A stretch of DNA of 64,000 bases from Arthrobacter roseus (GCF_016907875.1 NZ_JAFBCU010000001.1:2976001-3040000), one strand, 5' to 3'; shown: positions 1 to 9,367, numbered from the stretch's first letter. The notes: generated by a model from the letters alone, not told the origin. A program made the numbers and translations.

Positions 1-240
1 CGGTCCTATGCCGTCGCCGCCGTGGTCGCCCTGTCCGCGTTCGCCGCCGTCCTCCTGTCACGGTACGTCGAACTTCCCCCGCTTGGTCCCATCCCAGCCA
101 TGTACGAGCCCATCTGGTTTGCTCAGAAGACGGCGACAGCTGTGGCCGAGGGTCTTGGTGGAGTTCTCGCCATCTGCGGTTTCGTTGCACTGGGTCGCTC
201 GGGGCCGAAGGCCAGTAAGGAGCCACGGCGCAGGGCATAA
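1..240 (+). CDS. C-terminal end of a membrane protein (5' truncated)
   Basis: An open frame runs in from the left edge and ends at the TAA at 238-240, giving the last 79 residues of a protein. The visible part holds two hydrophobic stretches separated by a polar loop rich in proline and tyrosine, and ends in a short basic tail (EPRRRA). This suits the end of a small integral membrane protein. The family is not recognised. It lies 7 bases before the next gene on the same strand, so the two are probably co-transcribed. The true start is outside the window. Confidence 0.55.
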   Translation, partial: RSYAVAAVVALSAFAAVLLSRYVELPPLGPIPAMYEPIWFAQKTATAVAEGLGGVLAICGFVALGRSGPKASKEPRRRA

Positions 241-247
241 TGGGCGC

Positions 248-2260
248 ATGGGGAAAATCCGCAGTCTGACCGCCGCACTCACCACCGCCGCCGTCGCGCT
301 TTCACTGACCGCATGCACGGACCAGGGCCCTACGGCTCAAGAGGCCGCCACTGGACTGGCGGGAGCACTGTCCTCATTGGATATCTCCGATGTGCCCTTC
401 GCGGAAGGGGCCCCTGCCAGGCCACAGGAGACCCTTGAGGCGATTGTCGGTGCCCTCAAGCCGCTGAAGCCGACGGTGAAAGTGGACTCCGTTGAGGAAA
501 CAGAGGACGACACCGCTACAGCCAATCTCAGCGTGATCTGGGATATCGACGAGACCGACCAGGACTGGACCTACACCACCACCGCCAACCTCACCCGCGG
601 CGAAGAGGAATGGCAGGTCGGCTGGGAACCCGGACTGATCGTTGAGGGCTTGGCAGAAGGAGAGGTCCTGATCCGGAAGAACACGCCAGCCGATCGCGCC
701 GATATCTTCGGAGCCGGTGGCGCCGTGCTCGTGACGGATCGCCCCGTTGTTCACGTGGGGATCGACAAAACGCGCGTCGAAGACTCAGAGGCCAAGGGTT
801 CGGCAACTGTCCTGGCGAAACTCCTTGACATGGATTCAGCCACCTACTCGGACCGGGTCGCTGCGGCCGGACCCGACGCCTTCGTTGAAGCTATTGTGCT
901 GCGCGAGGACAACCGTGAAATCACCGACGAGCAAATCGCCGCCATTGCCGGCGCCCGCGCCATCGAGGACACAATGGAGCTGGCGCCCACGCGCGAATTC
1001 GCGCGGGCAACGCTGGGTAGCGTGGGCCAAGCCACCGCCGAAATGATTGAAGAATCCGACGGCGAACTGCAGGCCGGCGATGTCACCGGCCTGTCAGGCC
1101 TCCAATCCCAGTACGACGAACAACTGCGTGGCACCCCGGGCATCTCGATCACAGCACTACCAGCCACGCCAGAACAGGACGGTTCGGCCAACGACGAAGC
1201 CACCGCGGAAGAACAGGAACCCACCAGCGCGGAGCCCCGGGAACTGTTCACCAAAACACCCATTTCCGGCAAACCACTCAAGACCACCCTTGACGCAAAA
1301 CTGCAGTCCCTCGCCGAAGGCATCCTCGAACAGGAACCCTCGGCAACCTCGATAGTGACAATCCGCCCGTCCACTGGAGACATCCTCACGGTAGCGAACG
1401 GTCCTGGCAGCAAGGGCTACAACACTGCGCTCCTGGGCCAATACCCACCCGGATCCACGTTCAAGATGGCTACCACGCTCGCCCTGCTGCGCCACGGTTT
1501 CACCCCCGATTCACCCACGCAGTGCACTGAATCAGTCACGGTCGATGGTGCCACCTTCAAAAACGCGCCCACCTACCCAGAGAATGCCGTGGGCACCGTG
1601 CCTCTGCGAAGTACGTTTGCACATTCCTGCAACACCGGATTCATTGCCGAACACGACACGGTCTCCCAGCAGGACCTGTCCCAGGCCGCCGCAGCCATGG
1701 GAATAGGCGTCGAAACGCCGGGGGTTGGTTTACCAGTGTTCTTCGGCGCCGTTCCAGCCGAGGCCACCGGCACCGCGCACGCAGCGTCCATGATCGGGCA
1801 GGGCCAAGTCCTCGTTTCACCGTTTGCGCTTGCGCGCGCAGCCGCCTCGATTGGCGCCGGCGAACGCATCTCCCCCACCCTGCTGGCAGCTGAGGACAAA
1901 GCCACGGAAAGCGCAGCGCCGTCGTCGTCCGCAACACCAAGCCTCGCCCCAACCGCAACAGCGACGCCCTCCTCGGAAGCGGCACCGTCCATCACAGCCG
2001 AGGAATCGAGAACTCTCCGCAGCCTCATGCGTTCGGTGGTGACCGACGGCGGCGCGGCACTCCTGGCTGAGGTCCCGGGTGAGCCTGTACTCGCCAAAAC
2101 AGGCACAGCTGAATTTGGGTCGGAGGATCCGCCCCGCACGCACGCCTGGATCGTCGCCCTGCACGGTGATCTCGCCGTCGCCGTATTCGTGGAAGAAGGC
2201 GAATATGGCTCGACATCAGGCGGTCCGCTACTGAAGGAATTCCTCACTAACGCCCGGTAA
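248..2260 (+). CDS. Penicillin-binding lipoprotein (class B transpeptidase)
   Basis: 670 residues from ATG 248; an upstream extension of the same frame has no signal sequence. The N-terminus is a lipoprotein signal with an LTAC lipobox, so the protein should be anchored outside the membrane. Residues around 40-150 resemble the NTF2-like (MecA_N) domain, followed by a dimerisation region and a transpeptidase domain. The catalytic motifs are clear: STFK with Ser403, SCN at 460-462 and KTG at 617-619. Family knowledge makes it a peptidoglycan cross-linking enzyme like mycobacterial PBP-lipo (Rv2864c). Odd feature: a Ser/Ala/Thr/Pro-rich stretch at about residues 553-587, between the SxN and KTG motifs. 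The DUF2254 gene follows after 9 bases. Confidence 0.9.
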   Translation: MGKIRSLTAALTTAAVALSLTACTDQGPTAQEAATGLAGALSSLDISDVPFAEGAPARPQETLEAIVGALKPLKPTVKVDSVEETEDDTATANLSVIWDIDETDQDWTYTTTANLTRGEEEWQVGWEPGLIVEGLAEGEVLIRKNTPADRADIFGAGGAVLVTDRPVVHVGIDKTRVEDSEAKGSATVLAKLLDMDSATYSDRVAAAGPDAFVEAIVLREDNREITDEQIAAIAGARAIEDTMELAPTREFARATLGSVGQATAEMIEESDGELQAGDVTGLSGLQSQYDEQLRGTPGISITALPATPEQDGSANDEATAEEQEPTSAEPRELFTKTPISGKPLKTTLDAKLQSLAEGILEQEPSATSIVTIRPSTGDILTVANGPGSKGYNTALLGQYPPGSTFKMATTLALLRHGFTPDSPTQCTESVTVDGATFKNAPTYPENAVGTVPLRSTFAHSCNTGFIAEHDTVSQQDLSQAAAAMGIGVETPGVGLPVFFGAVPAEATGTAHAASMIGQGQVLVSPFALARAAASIGAGERISPTLLAAEDKATESAAPSSSATPSLAPTATATPSSEAAPSITAEESRTLRSLMRSVVTDGGAALLAEVPGEPVLAKTGTAEFGSEDPPRTHAWIVALHGDLAVAVFVEEGEYGSTSGGPLLKEFLTNAR

Positions 2261-2269
2261 GGTGGCTCC

Positions 2270-3595
2270 ATGACCGGCACCGCCACACAGACCAGGCTCC
2301 GCACGCTTCGGGAATCATTCTGGTTCGTCCCAACGCTGCTCTGTATCGCCGCCCTGCTAATAGCCCAGCTCATGGTAGCCATCGACCAGGTAGCAGAGCT
2401 GCAGAACTGGGGTGCACTGAACGCCCTTATTTTTCATGTTGGGCCTGCGGGCGGCCGCGACATCCTAACCGCCATCGCAGGATCAGTCCTCACCGTGGCG
2501 GCGACCAGCTTCTCCATCACCATTTCGGTCCTCGCGACAGCGAGCGCAACGTACGGTCCGCGTCTGGTTCGGAACTTCATGAAGGATCGAGCCAACCAAT
2601 ACGTGCTCGGTGTATTCTGCGCAACATTTCTTTACTGCCTCATGGTGTTGCGGACCATCCGTGCCCGAGAGGAGTCCACCCCCGGGTTTGTCCCGGACAT
2701 TGCTGTCAACGGTGCCGTGCTGCTGGCCGTCCTCAACGTAGCCGTTCTCGTCTTCTTCATTCACCACATTGCAGACTCGATTCAGGTCTCAACCCTCGCG
2801 GGAAAGGTCCGACGAGAGCTTCAAGAATCCGTCGAGGCCGCGTTCCCGGAGAGAGACACAGGCGCCGATAACAGCCCAACCATCGCGGCTAACCCACCAA
2901 ATACTTCGGCCGGCTTAGTACATGCGGAAAAGAATTCTGCTTACATTCAGGCAATTGACACCGAGCGCATCATGAAAGCCGCTACGGACGCCGGGGCCGT
3001 GGTTCGTTTGCCCCGTCCACCTGGTGCGCACGTCATCAAGGACGACGTAGTCGCGGAGGTGTGGCCGGCATCGTGCGCTGATGACCTGGCTGACACCATT
3101 CGCAACAGCATCAGTGCAGGACAGGAACGAACGCCCTATAGTGACCCGCGATTTGCTGTGCAGCAGGTTGTAGAAATGGGGGTTCGGGCGCTCTCCCCGA
3201 GCACCAATGACCCCTATACCGCAAGAAATGCGTTGGACGAGGTGGCCTCTGGACTTGCCCTGGCCTGTTCGCGTCCCGAGCCACAGGACGTCTTCAACGA
3301 CGACGACAGCGTTCCGCGGCTATTCATCTCCGCCCCTACAACACTGCAATTACTGGACGAAACGTTCGACCCCGTCCGAACTTACGCGCTGGAACACCCG
3401 ATAGTGATCCTCAAAGCATGCGAATTGGCGCAGCGGCTGTTTGAGGTAGCCACGGCACCTGAAATATTGCGGGGCATCCACAACCACGTTCGGCTTCTTG
3501 TCCAAGCGTTCGAAGGAACAAGGCCAATGGACCGCGACGTCTTAGCCGTGCGCAGGGCGGCGGAACCGGTACTCTCCGCCACCCTGAACACATGA
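2270..3595 (+). CDS. DUF2254 family membrane protein
   Basis: 441 residues. Hydrophobic segments near residues 20-40, 65-90, 110-125 and 145-165 suggest four N-terminal membrane helices, followed by a long soluble region with conserved-looking motifs such as ALSPSTNDP. This arrangement is that of DUF2254, predicted membrane proteins without an assigned biochemical role. It starts 9 bases after the penicillin-binding lipoprotein, so the two are probably one transcript, but no functional link is known to me. It converges with the helicase gene; the 58-base gap between their stops holds short inverted repeats that may end transcription. Confidence 0.8.
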   Translation: MTGTATQTRLRTLRESFWFVPTLLCIAALLIAQLMVAIDQVAELQNWGALNALIFHVGPAGGRDILTAIAGSVLTVAATSFSITISVLATASATYGPRLVRNFMKDRANQYVLGVFCATFLYCLMVLRTIRAREESTPGFVPDIAVNGAVLLAVLNVAVLVFFIHHIADSIQVSTLAGKVRRELQESVEAAFPERDTGADNSPTIAANPPNTSAGLVHAEKNSAYIQAIDTERIMKAATDAGAVVRLPRPPGAHVIKDDVVAEVWPASCADDLADTIRNSISAGQERTPYSDPRFAVQQVVEMGVRALSPSTNDPYTARNALDEVASGLALACSRPEPQDVFNDDDSVPRLFISAPTTLQLLDETFDPVRTYALEHPIVILKACELAQRLFEVATAPEILRGIHNHVRLLVQAFEGTRPMDRDVLAVRRAAEPVLSATLNT

Positions 3596-3653
3596 CCACT
3601 TACTCTCCCGAGAGCGTTGCTCTAGTGGGCGTTCCCTCTATGGGGATCGCCGT

Positions 3654-5207
3654 CTAGCGTGCGTGGCGCTCGTTCGACGCCGGTGCGCTGGCCCGACGAG
3701 GGCCGCTACGGACTGGACGCTTGTTCCGGCCCGACGCCGCCTGATCTGTAGTGCGCTTACCATCCTGGGTCCGGCCTGCTTTATCCGGGCGCTTGCCGTC
3801 GTGGGCACGCGCCGCGTTGTCCGGGCGCTTCCCGTGGCTCGCGCGAACGACGTCGCCGGACTTGGGCTCGGCCGAAACCTTGCCGCGTCCACCGCGTCCT
3901 CCACGCCCACCGGCAGCCGGAGCGCTGCCGCTACGGCGAGCCCGCTTGCGCTGGGCGTTGGCACCCGTGGACTTTCCGCCACCCTCGCCTGCCTGACGGT
4001 TGGCGATGGCACGGGCACGCACCGTCGGGTCCACTACCGGCGCCTTCTCACCTACGATATTCATCACGGCTGGCGACGTCGGGCTAACGGTTTGGATGGC
4101 CACATTGACGCCAGCGGCCTTCATGAGCTTTCCAACCTCGTGCTTCTGTTCCGGCAGTGCGATCGTGACAACCGTTCCGTCCGAGCCAGCACGAGCCGTT
4201 CGGCCGGAACGGTGCAGGTACGACTTGTGCTCTGTTGGTGGGTCGATGTGGACCACGAGTTCAACGTCGTCCACGTGGACACCACGCGCTGCAACGTCAG
4301 TGGCCACGAGCACGCGGACACCGCCGGTCGAGAACTCCGCCAGGTTGCGGTCGCGGGCATTCTGCGACAGATTTCCGTGCAGGTCCACGGCCGGAATGCC
4401 GCTGTCCGTGAGGAACTTCGCCATCTTCCGGGCATGGTGCTTGGTGCGCATGAACATCAGGCGCCGACCCGTTCCCGACGCCAGCTGATACACCAACTGC
4501 TTCTTCGCCGTCTGGTCCTGGATCAAGAGCACGTGATGCTCCATGGTGGTTACAGACGCCGTCGGGTCATCTACCGAATGCGTGAGCGGAGAGGTCAGGT
4601 ACCGCTTGACGATCTTGTCCACTCCGTTGTCCAGCGTGGCCGAGAACAACATGCGGTGCCCCTCAGTGGGCGTCGCGTTGAGTAGACGCTGAACAACCGG
4701 GAGGAAACCGAGGTCTGCCATATGGTCCGCTTCATCCAGGACCGTGATTTCTACGCTCTCGAGGCTGATGATCTTTTGCTTCATCAGGTCCTCGAGGCGT
4801 CCCGGGCATGCGATGACGATGTCAACGCCGGCACGCAATGCCCGCTCCTGCCGCTGCTGTGCAACGCCGCCGTAAATGACAGTGGTGTTCAACCCGGCAG
4901 CTGCCGCCAGCGGAGCCACGACATTGTTGATCTGTGTCGCGAGTTCGCGGGTCGGTGCCAGTACGAGTCCAAGGGGGCGGCCCGGACGACGGCGATAAGC
5001 CGCCTCGCGCTCGGCAAGCCTGGCCACCATGGGCAGTGAGAAAGCGAGGGTTTTTCCCGAACCGGTACGGCCACGGCCCAGGACATCCCGGCCCTTCAGC
5101 GTGTCCGGAAGAGTCTCCGACTGAATAGGGAATGCTTCAGTGATTCCCTGCGCGGCAAGAGTTTTGACGAGCGTGGAAGGCACGCCAAGGGCAGCAAAAG
5201 TAGTCAT
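3654..5207 (-). CDS. DEAD-box ATP-dependent RNA helicase
   Basis: 517 residues. The helicase core shows the Q motif (Gln29), Walker A GRTGSGKT at 46-53, PTRELA, DEAD in VLDEADHMADLGF, SAT, and the C-terminal helicase motifs ATDVAARG and HRSGRTARAG. After about residue 390 the protein becomes a Lys/Arg/Gly-rich, low-complexity tail with imperfect repeats of an AHDGKRPDKA-like unit, probably for RNA binding. Members of this RhlE/CshA-like group unwind RNA in ribosome assembly or mRNA decay, often in the cold. Monocistronic, with about 300 bases of upstream sequence. The exact subfamily is not certain. Confidence 0.93.
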   Translation of the reverse strand: MTTFAALGVPSTLVKTLAAQGITEAFPIQSETLPDTLKGRDVLGRGRTGSGKTLAFSLPMVARLAEREAAYRRRPGRPLGLVLAPTRELATQINNVVAPLAAAAGLNTTVIYGGVAQQRQERALRAGVDIVIACPGRLEDLMKQKIISLESVEITVLDEADHMADLGFLPVVQRLLNATPTEGHRMLFSATLDNGVDKIVKRYLTSPLTHSVDDPTASVTTMEHHVLLIQDQTAKKQLVYQLASGTGRRLMFMRTKHHARKMAKFLTDSGIPAVDLHGNLSQNARDRNLAEFSTGGVRVLVATDVAARGVHVDDVELVVHIDPPTEHKSYLHRSGRTARAGSDGTVVTIALPEQKHEVGKLMKAAGVNVAIQTVSPTSPAVMNIVGEKAPVVDPTVRARAIANRQAGEGGGKSTGANAQRKRARRSGSAPAAGGRGGRGGRGKVSAEPKSGDVVRASHGKRPDNAARAHDGKRPDKAGRTQDGKRTTDQAASGRNKRPVRSGPRRASAPASNERHAR

Positions 5208-5504
5208 GTATTTACACGAACTTTCTTCTCAATCTCCCCATACACCGGTTGGCGCAGGGGTTCGCCGAAGGAAAGTCAGACAGTGTCAACCGCACTCCAT
5301 GTGGAGTGGTAGCGGGACAAAAGAAAGCGTTCATCGACGCATGCTGTGCGGTCCGACATGCAGTATTCGGGGCCTAAAGTGCACAGGCAAGTCCTCTTAG
5401 TTTACCAGCTGCCTGGGGGAACTGGCGACCTGCCCCTTGTTGGCCTCGTCACTCTCGTTGGAACGAGGGAGTGCAGTGCGACGCGGCGGGATACCCTAGA
5501 TCCG
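5208..5504. promoter_or_regulatory. Divergent intergenic region between helicase and trmB
   Basis: 297 bases without a convincing gene. It must hold the promoters for the leftward helicase gene and rightward trmB. A 7-2-7 inverted repeat, CACTCCA-TG-TGGAGTG, lies at 5293-5308 and could be an operator or an RNA hairpin in the helicase leader. No clear sigma-70 hexamers or known riboswitch are visible. Confidence 0.35.
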
Positions 5505-6410
5505 ATGAGCATCGAACCAGACAACACGCACCGGACACCCGCAAAATACAACGCCGAGGGCCAGCCCTACGGCGTGCAGACGGTGTCGTTTGTACGCCGG
5601 GGTTCCCGGCTACAGGGCCGCCGCGAGCAGGCGTGGGACCAGTACCGGGAGCGCTTCGCTATTGAGGTTCCCCGCAACCTGTCGGACACGTCCGTCCACT
5701 CGGACTTCCGGCTCGACGTCGACGCCGCCTTCGGCCGAAAAGCTCCGCTGACAGTCGAGGTCGGTTCCGGTCTCGGCGAAGCTGTCACTGCTGCCGCCCA
5801 CGACCACCCCGATCGAAACTTCCTTGCCGTCGAGGTGTACCTGCCCGGCCTTGCCCAGACGCTCTACCGCGTCGGTCAACTTGGGCTGGAAAACGTTCGG
5901 GTGGTGCAGGCCAACGCACCCGAGGTACTCGAAACCATGCTCCACCCCGGGTCCGTTTCTGAATTGTGGGTGTTCTTCCCCGACCCGTGGCACAAGAAGC
6001 GCCATGTCAAACGCCGACTCGTTCAACGCAGCTTCGCGGAGCTCGCCGCCCGAGTCCTTGAACCCGGCGGTATCTGGCGTCTGGCCACCGACTGGTCAGA
6101 CTACGCAGTGCAGATGCGCTCCGTCCTGGGGGAATCCACTGAGTTCAAGAACCTGCACGACGGCGAACGCAGTGGACACGAGAGTCCGCTCACTCAAGTG
6201 TGGGCCAGCGGCGTCGAACGGGTAGTGGGTGGGGCACCTGTTCGGGAAGGCAAACTGCCTGTGAGTACGGGAAATGCGTCGGTGGGCGACGATGAGGACA
6301 GCACAGGCGGCTGGGCGCCTCGCTTTGAGGGACGTGAGCTCACAAGCTTCGAGAACAAGGCACACGACGCTGGCCGGTTAATATTTGATCTCGCGTATCG
6401 GCGCGCCTGA
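5505..6410 (+). CDS. trmB: tRNA (guanine-N7-)-methyltransferase
   Basis: 301 residues from ATG 5505. An in-frame extension to 5346 lacks coding character and crosses the intergenic region. The SAM-binding motif VEVGSGLGEA, the acidic VEVY at the end of the second strand, and the family signature FFPDPWHKKRHVKRR followed by LATDW identify TrmB. It forms m7G at position 46 in the variable loop of tRNAs using S-adenosylmethionine. Residues about 250-275 are an extra polar loop rich in Gly/Ser/Asp, not part of the core. It stands alone between the helicase and a secreted protease. Confidence 0.92.
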   Translation: MSIEPDNTHRTPAKYNAEGQPYGVQTVSFVRRGSRLQGRREQAWDQYRERFAIEVPRNLSDTSVHSDFRLDVDAAFGRKAPLTVEVGSGLGEAVTAAAHDHPDRNFLAVEVYLPGLAQTLYRVGQLGLENVRVVQANAPEVLETMLHPGSVSELWVFFPDPWHKKRHVKRRLVQRSFAELAARVLEPGGIWRLATDWSDYAVQMRSVLGESTEFKNLHDGERSGHESPLTQVWASGVERVVGGAPVREGKLPVSTGNASVGDDEDSTGGWAPRFEGRELTSFENKAHDAGRLIFDLAYRRA

Positions 6411-6522
6411 CGGAAGAGATTTCGCATCACTGCTAACGGCGCGGAATTTAGTGCCGATTGATCCTGGTAGCACCTGTACCTTCCCACGTCCCCTGGGAAA
6501 CCCCGGATCGAGAGAGCTTCCC

Positions 6523-8316
6523 GTGTCACTATTGCAGCGCACTGCCACCTTCACCGCACTCATCCTTTTGGCGGGCAGCCTCACCACGATTGGCGCCGCG
6601 CCCGCTCACAGCGCACCGACAATACCATCTGCGCCGCCGGTCATCGCACCGGACCCCGGGGCGCCGATCACCGCGCACCGGGTAGAGCCTGGCAGCCCCC
6701 TGGATAATGCGGCGAAACTTGCCGAACGCGGTATCGCCTCCCCGATGAGCGCACCGGGCCAACGCCGAGGGAATATCAACGTCACCCTCGTCACGGTCAA
6801 CCTCGCCGACAAGGCCCAAGCCGGGTCCATCGACGTGAACGCCGCCAAAGCAGCCGTTAACCAGTCGAGTACCTACTGGAAGTCGATGTCGAACAATCGG
6901 ATCTCCATGTCCGTGAGCTCCACCCGTCTCCGGCACAACTCAGCAGCGAAATCCACCTGGCAATACTGGGACATCATGAACAAGGTGACGGCGGAGCTGA
7001 ACTGGCGGCAGACCGGCTACAACGCCCTGGTCATTTTTATCCCCACCGACACCCTCTCCGGCGGAGCCCTGGGTGCGGGCTGGAGCGGCAGCGGAACCGG
7101 TGGGCGGATCCTCATGCCCAGGCCGAGCAACTTCACGGGGAACGTCACCACCCACGAATTCGGTCACCTGCTGGGGCTCCTGCACGCGGACGCCCTACAG
7201 TGTGGATCGGGGCAATCCGACGTCGCAGTCTACGCCGGTTCCACCTGCGGCATCAAGGAATACGGCGACTCACTCGATGTCATGGGCATCGGCCGCCACT
7301 GGGATACCGCCGTCATCAGCGCCAGCTTCTGGGACAAGGGCGGGTTTGGACGGGGCGACGAAGTCCGCAACCTCGGTGTCGCCTCGGGTCGTAAGACTCT
7401 CACCCTTCGCCCGTGGGCCGGAACCGCATCGAACCGGGCCGTGAAGTTCGCCGACCCCCGTAGCGGAGAGGTCTACTACCTTGAACTCCGAACACCTTTG
7501 GGCTTCGACCGGAACCTTGCCGTCGGTGGGAACCGCGGCGTCAAAATCACCCAAAGTGGAGGCCTGACGGCGGCGTCGTCCATTGTGCTTCGACCCGACA
7601 CACGCCCATACGCTGGCTACTACCACCCGAACCTCACCTGGCAGAGCGGCCAGACGTTCCGCACTCACGCTGGAACCACCGTCCGGATCAACAACGTGAC
7701 CAACAGCTACGCGTCCGTGACAATCGACTCCGGACGCCCATTCTTGGACCTTTCCGGAACAGGCTTTCGCAGCGACATCGAATGGATGTACAACCGCAAG
7801 CTCACCACCGGCTGGTCGGATGGAACGTACCGGCCGTACGCTGCAATGAACCGCGATGCCATGGCGGCGTTCATGTACCGGCTCGCGGGACGTCCCGCGT
7901 TCACCCCACCAGCCCGCAGCCCGTTCAAGGACGTCTCCACCAGGCATCCTTACTACAAGGAAATAGCGTGGATGGACGCCAAGGGACTGGCCAACGGATG
8001 GTCCAATGGCTCTTACCGACCCAATAACACCATCAACCGTGACGCCATGGCGGCATTCCTCTACCGCTATGCGGGCGACTTCTGTAACGTGCATGCGGCA
8101 GCCTCCTACAGGGCCCCTGCGTCGTCGCCGTTTGTCGACGTCACCCGCGCTTCGCAGTTCTACACCGAAATTGCATGGATGGATGCAACTAACATCTCCA
8201 ATGGCTGGAACGACGGAACGTACCGCCAGGTTGCACCCATCACCCGCGAAGCGATGGCGGCCTTCATTCACCGGCTGGATACCTTCCAGGTGCAGAACGG
8301 TGGCTGCAGGTCCTAG
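6523..8316 (+). CDS. Secreted metzincin-like metalloprotease with three SLH repeats
   Basis: 597 residues from GTG 6523, chosen because a signal peptide begins directly there (basic start, hydrophobic core, AHS-A cleavage) and GAGAG lies upstream. The catalytic domain carries HEFGHLLGLLH, the HExxHxxGxxH zinc motif (His211, Glu212, His215, His221), with a likely Met-turn at Met254. From about residue 405 there are three S-layer-homology repeats (each with a GWSDGTYRP-like motif), which normally hold proteins on the cell wall. Inferred role: a wall-associated extracellular protease. The family within the metzincins is not certain; the upstream in-frame extension overlaps the end of trmB and is rejected. 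Confidence 0.85.
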   Translation: MSLLQRTATFTALILLAGSLTTIGAAPAHSAPTIPSAPPVIAPDPGAPITAHRVEPGSPLDNAAKLAERGIASPMSAPGQRRGNINVTLVTVNLADKAQAGSIDVNAAKAAVNQSSTYWKSMSNNRISMSVSSTRLRHNSAAKSTWQYWDIMNKVTAELNWRQTGYNALVIFIPTDTLSGGALGAGWSGSGTGGRILMPRPSNFTGNVTTHEFGHLLGLLHADALQCGSGQSDVAVYAGSTCGIKEYGDSLDVMGIGRHWDTAVISASFWDKGGFGRGDEVRNLGVASGRKTLTLRPWAGTASNRAVKFADPRSGEVYYLELRTPLGFDRNLAVGGNRGVKITQSGGLTAASSIVLRPDTRPYAGYYHPNLTWQSGQTFRTHAGTTVRINNVTNSYASVTIDSGRPFLDLSGTGFRSDIEWMYNRKLTTGWSDGTYRPYAAMNRDAMAAFMYRLAGRPAFTPPARSPFKDVSTRHPYYKEIAWMDAKGLANGWSNGSYRPNNTINRDAMAAFLYRYAGDFCNVHAAASYRAPASSPFVDVTRASQFYTEIAWMDATNISNGWNDGTYRQVAPITREAMAAFIHRLDTFQVQNGGCRS

Positions 8317-8340
8317 CAAGTGCAATTCTGAACTCAGCGC

Positions 8341-8832
8341 GTGAATAAAACGACTGTTAGTCTGAAGTTCGAATGCCAAGGTGGAGTCACACAGAGACGT
8401 CGGAAACGGCCGAATCCAAAGTCACTACGGAATCATCGGCCGACACCAGCACCGAGTCATCCTCTAGCCCCTTCCGCGACCCCTCGCTCCGATGAAGCTG
8501 CTTCGGGCAAGGACGACGGCGCGGCAGACCTTGCCGACGGCGGAGAGTGCCAGGGCGAGGACATCACCGTCGAATCGTCCATGGATAGCCCCGTGAACCT
8601 GACCGGCGACTGCGGCGTCATCACCCTCAGCGGCGAGGGCATAGTCCTTGAGGTCGAAAGCGCCAAAGGCATCGTGGACAAGAGCGGCAAGAGCGGCAAG
8701 AACACGGTGACGACTTCCACCGCTGAATCCGTGTGGGTTGCCGGTGACGGCAATACCGTGATGTGGGAGAAGCCGCTGAGCACCCTTCCGGAGACCGTTG
8801 GATCAGCGAACACGTTGACCGGGCCGCAGTAA
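8341..8832 (+). pseudogene. DUF3060-type protein, probably frameshifted and missing its lipoprotein signal
   Basis: The last 95 residues of this 163-codon frame, from about 8530 on, match the DUF3060 pattern (short beta-repeat segments with CQG, N/D and SG motifs), usually found in secreted lipoproteins. The start from GTG 8341 reads MNKTTVSLKF, like the n-region of a signal peptide, but no hydrophobic core or lipobox follows. A Ser/Thr/Glu-rich linker typical of such lipoproteins is instead encoded in another frame at about 8388-8460. This suggests a deletion plus an indel. A functional cytoplasmic product cannot be ruled out. Confidence 0.5.
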
Positions 8833-8842
8833 GGTCGCCGAG

Positions 8843-8890
8843 AACCAAGCAGGGGCAGTCACTGGATAGAATGACTGACTCTGCTTGGTC
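8843..8890. terminator. Bidirectional hairpin between DUF3060 and hspR
   Basis: Arms ACCAAGCAG (8844-8852) and CTGCTTGGT (8881-8889) pair perfectly, with an inner CAGTCA/TGACTG pair at 8856-8861 and 8872-8877. It sits between two convergent stop codons, where a terminator for both directions is expected. No strong U-tract. Confidence 0.65.
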
Positions 8891-8904
8891 TTCACTTCAC
8901 AACT

Positions 8905-9327
8905 TCAGCGCTGCCCACCCCGCCAGATCACCAGCGACTGTCCGCGGGCACGTGGGCGTTGCCCTCGGGCCAGCGTCACGACGTCGCCAGCCAACCCGGC
9001 GGCAAACACGCGGGAACCATCGGTCGTCGAGCGCATCTGGGAAAGTTCCTCCGCCAATTCGGAGACGCGGCTACGCAGAGCGGCCACCTGATTTTCAAGT
9101 TCCAGGATTCGTCTGATCCCTTCAAGGGAAACACCTTCCTGGGATAGTCGCTGAACCTCGCGGAGAATATTCACATCGCGCTGAGAGTAGCGGCGCTGTC
9201 TACCTGCTTGTCTCAGTGGCCTGACAATGCCTAGCCTGTCGTACTGGCGCAGCGTTTGAGGATGCATATCCGCCAGCTCCGCAGCAACCGAGATCACAAA
9301 GATCGGCGCCGTTAGATCGATGCCCAT
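8905..9327 (-). CDS. hspR: Heat-shock repressor HspR (MerR family)
   Basis: 140 residues. The N-terminal MerR-type helix-turn-helix includes FVISVAAELADMHPQTLRQYDRLG, here quoted in two parts as FVISVAAELADMHPQ and TLRQYDRLG, which is characteristic of HspR, followed by a coiled coil at about 75-100. HspR binds HAIR operators and represses the dnaK operon, using DnaK as co-repressor in the family model. It is the last gene of dnaK-grpE-dnaJ-hspR, 40 bases after dnaJ, and HAIR sites are present upstream of dnaK, so autoregulation is expected. Confidence 0.94.
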   Translation of the reverse strand: MGIDLTAPIFVISVAAELADMHPQTLRQYDRLGIVRPLRQAGRQRRYSQRDVNILREVQRLSQEGVSLEGIRRILELENQVAALRSRVSELAEELSQMRSTTDGSRVFAAGLAGDVVTLARGQRPRARGQSLVIWRGGQR

Positions 9328-9367
9328 GGTGCGTCTCCCTCCACGTCGCGGTTATGCCACACAATGA

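Noticed and set aside
3663-4685. Plus-strand frame opposite the helicase gene
   Set aside because: Shadow of the conserved helicase in the opposite strand, with biased composition.
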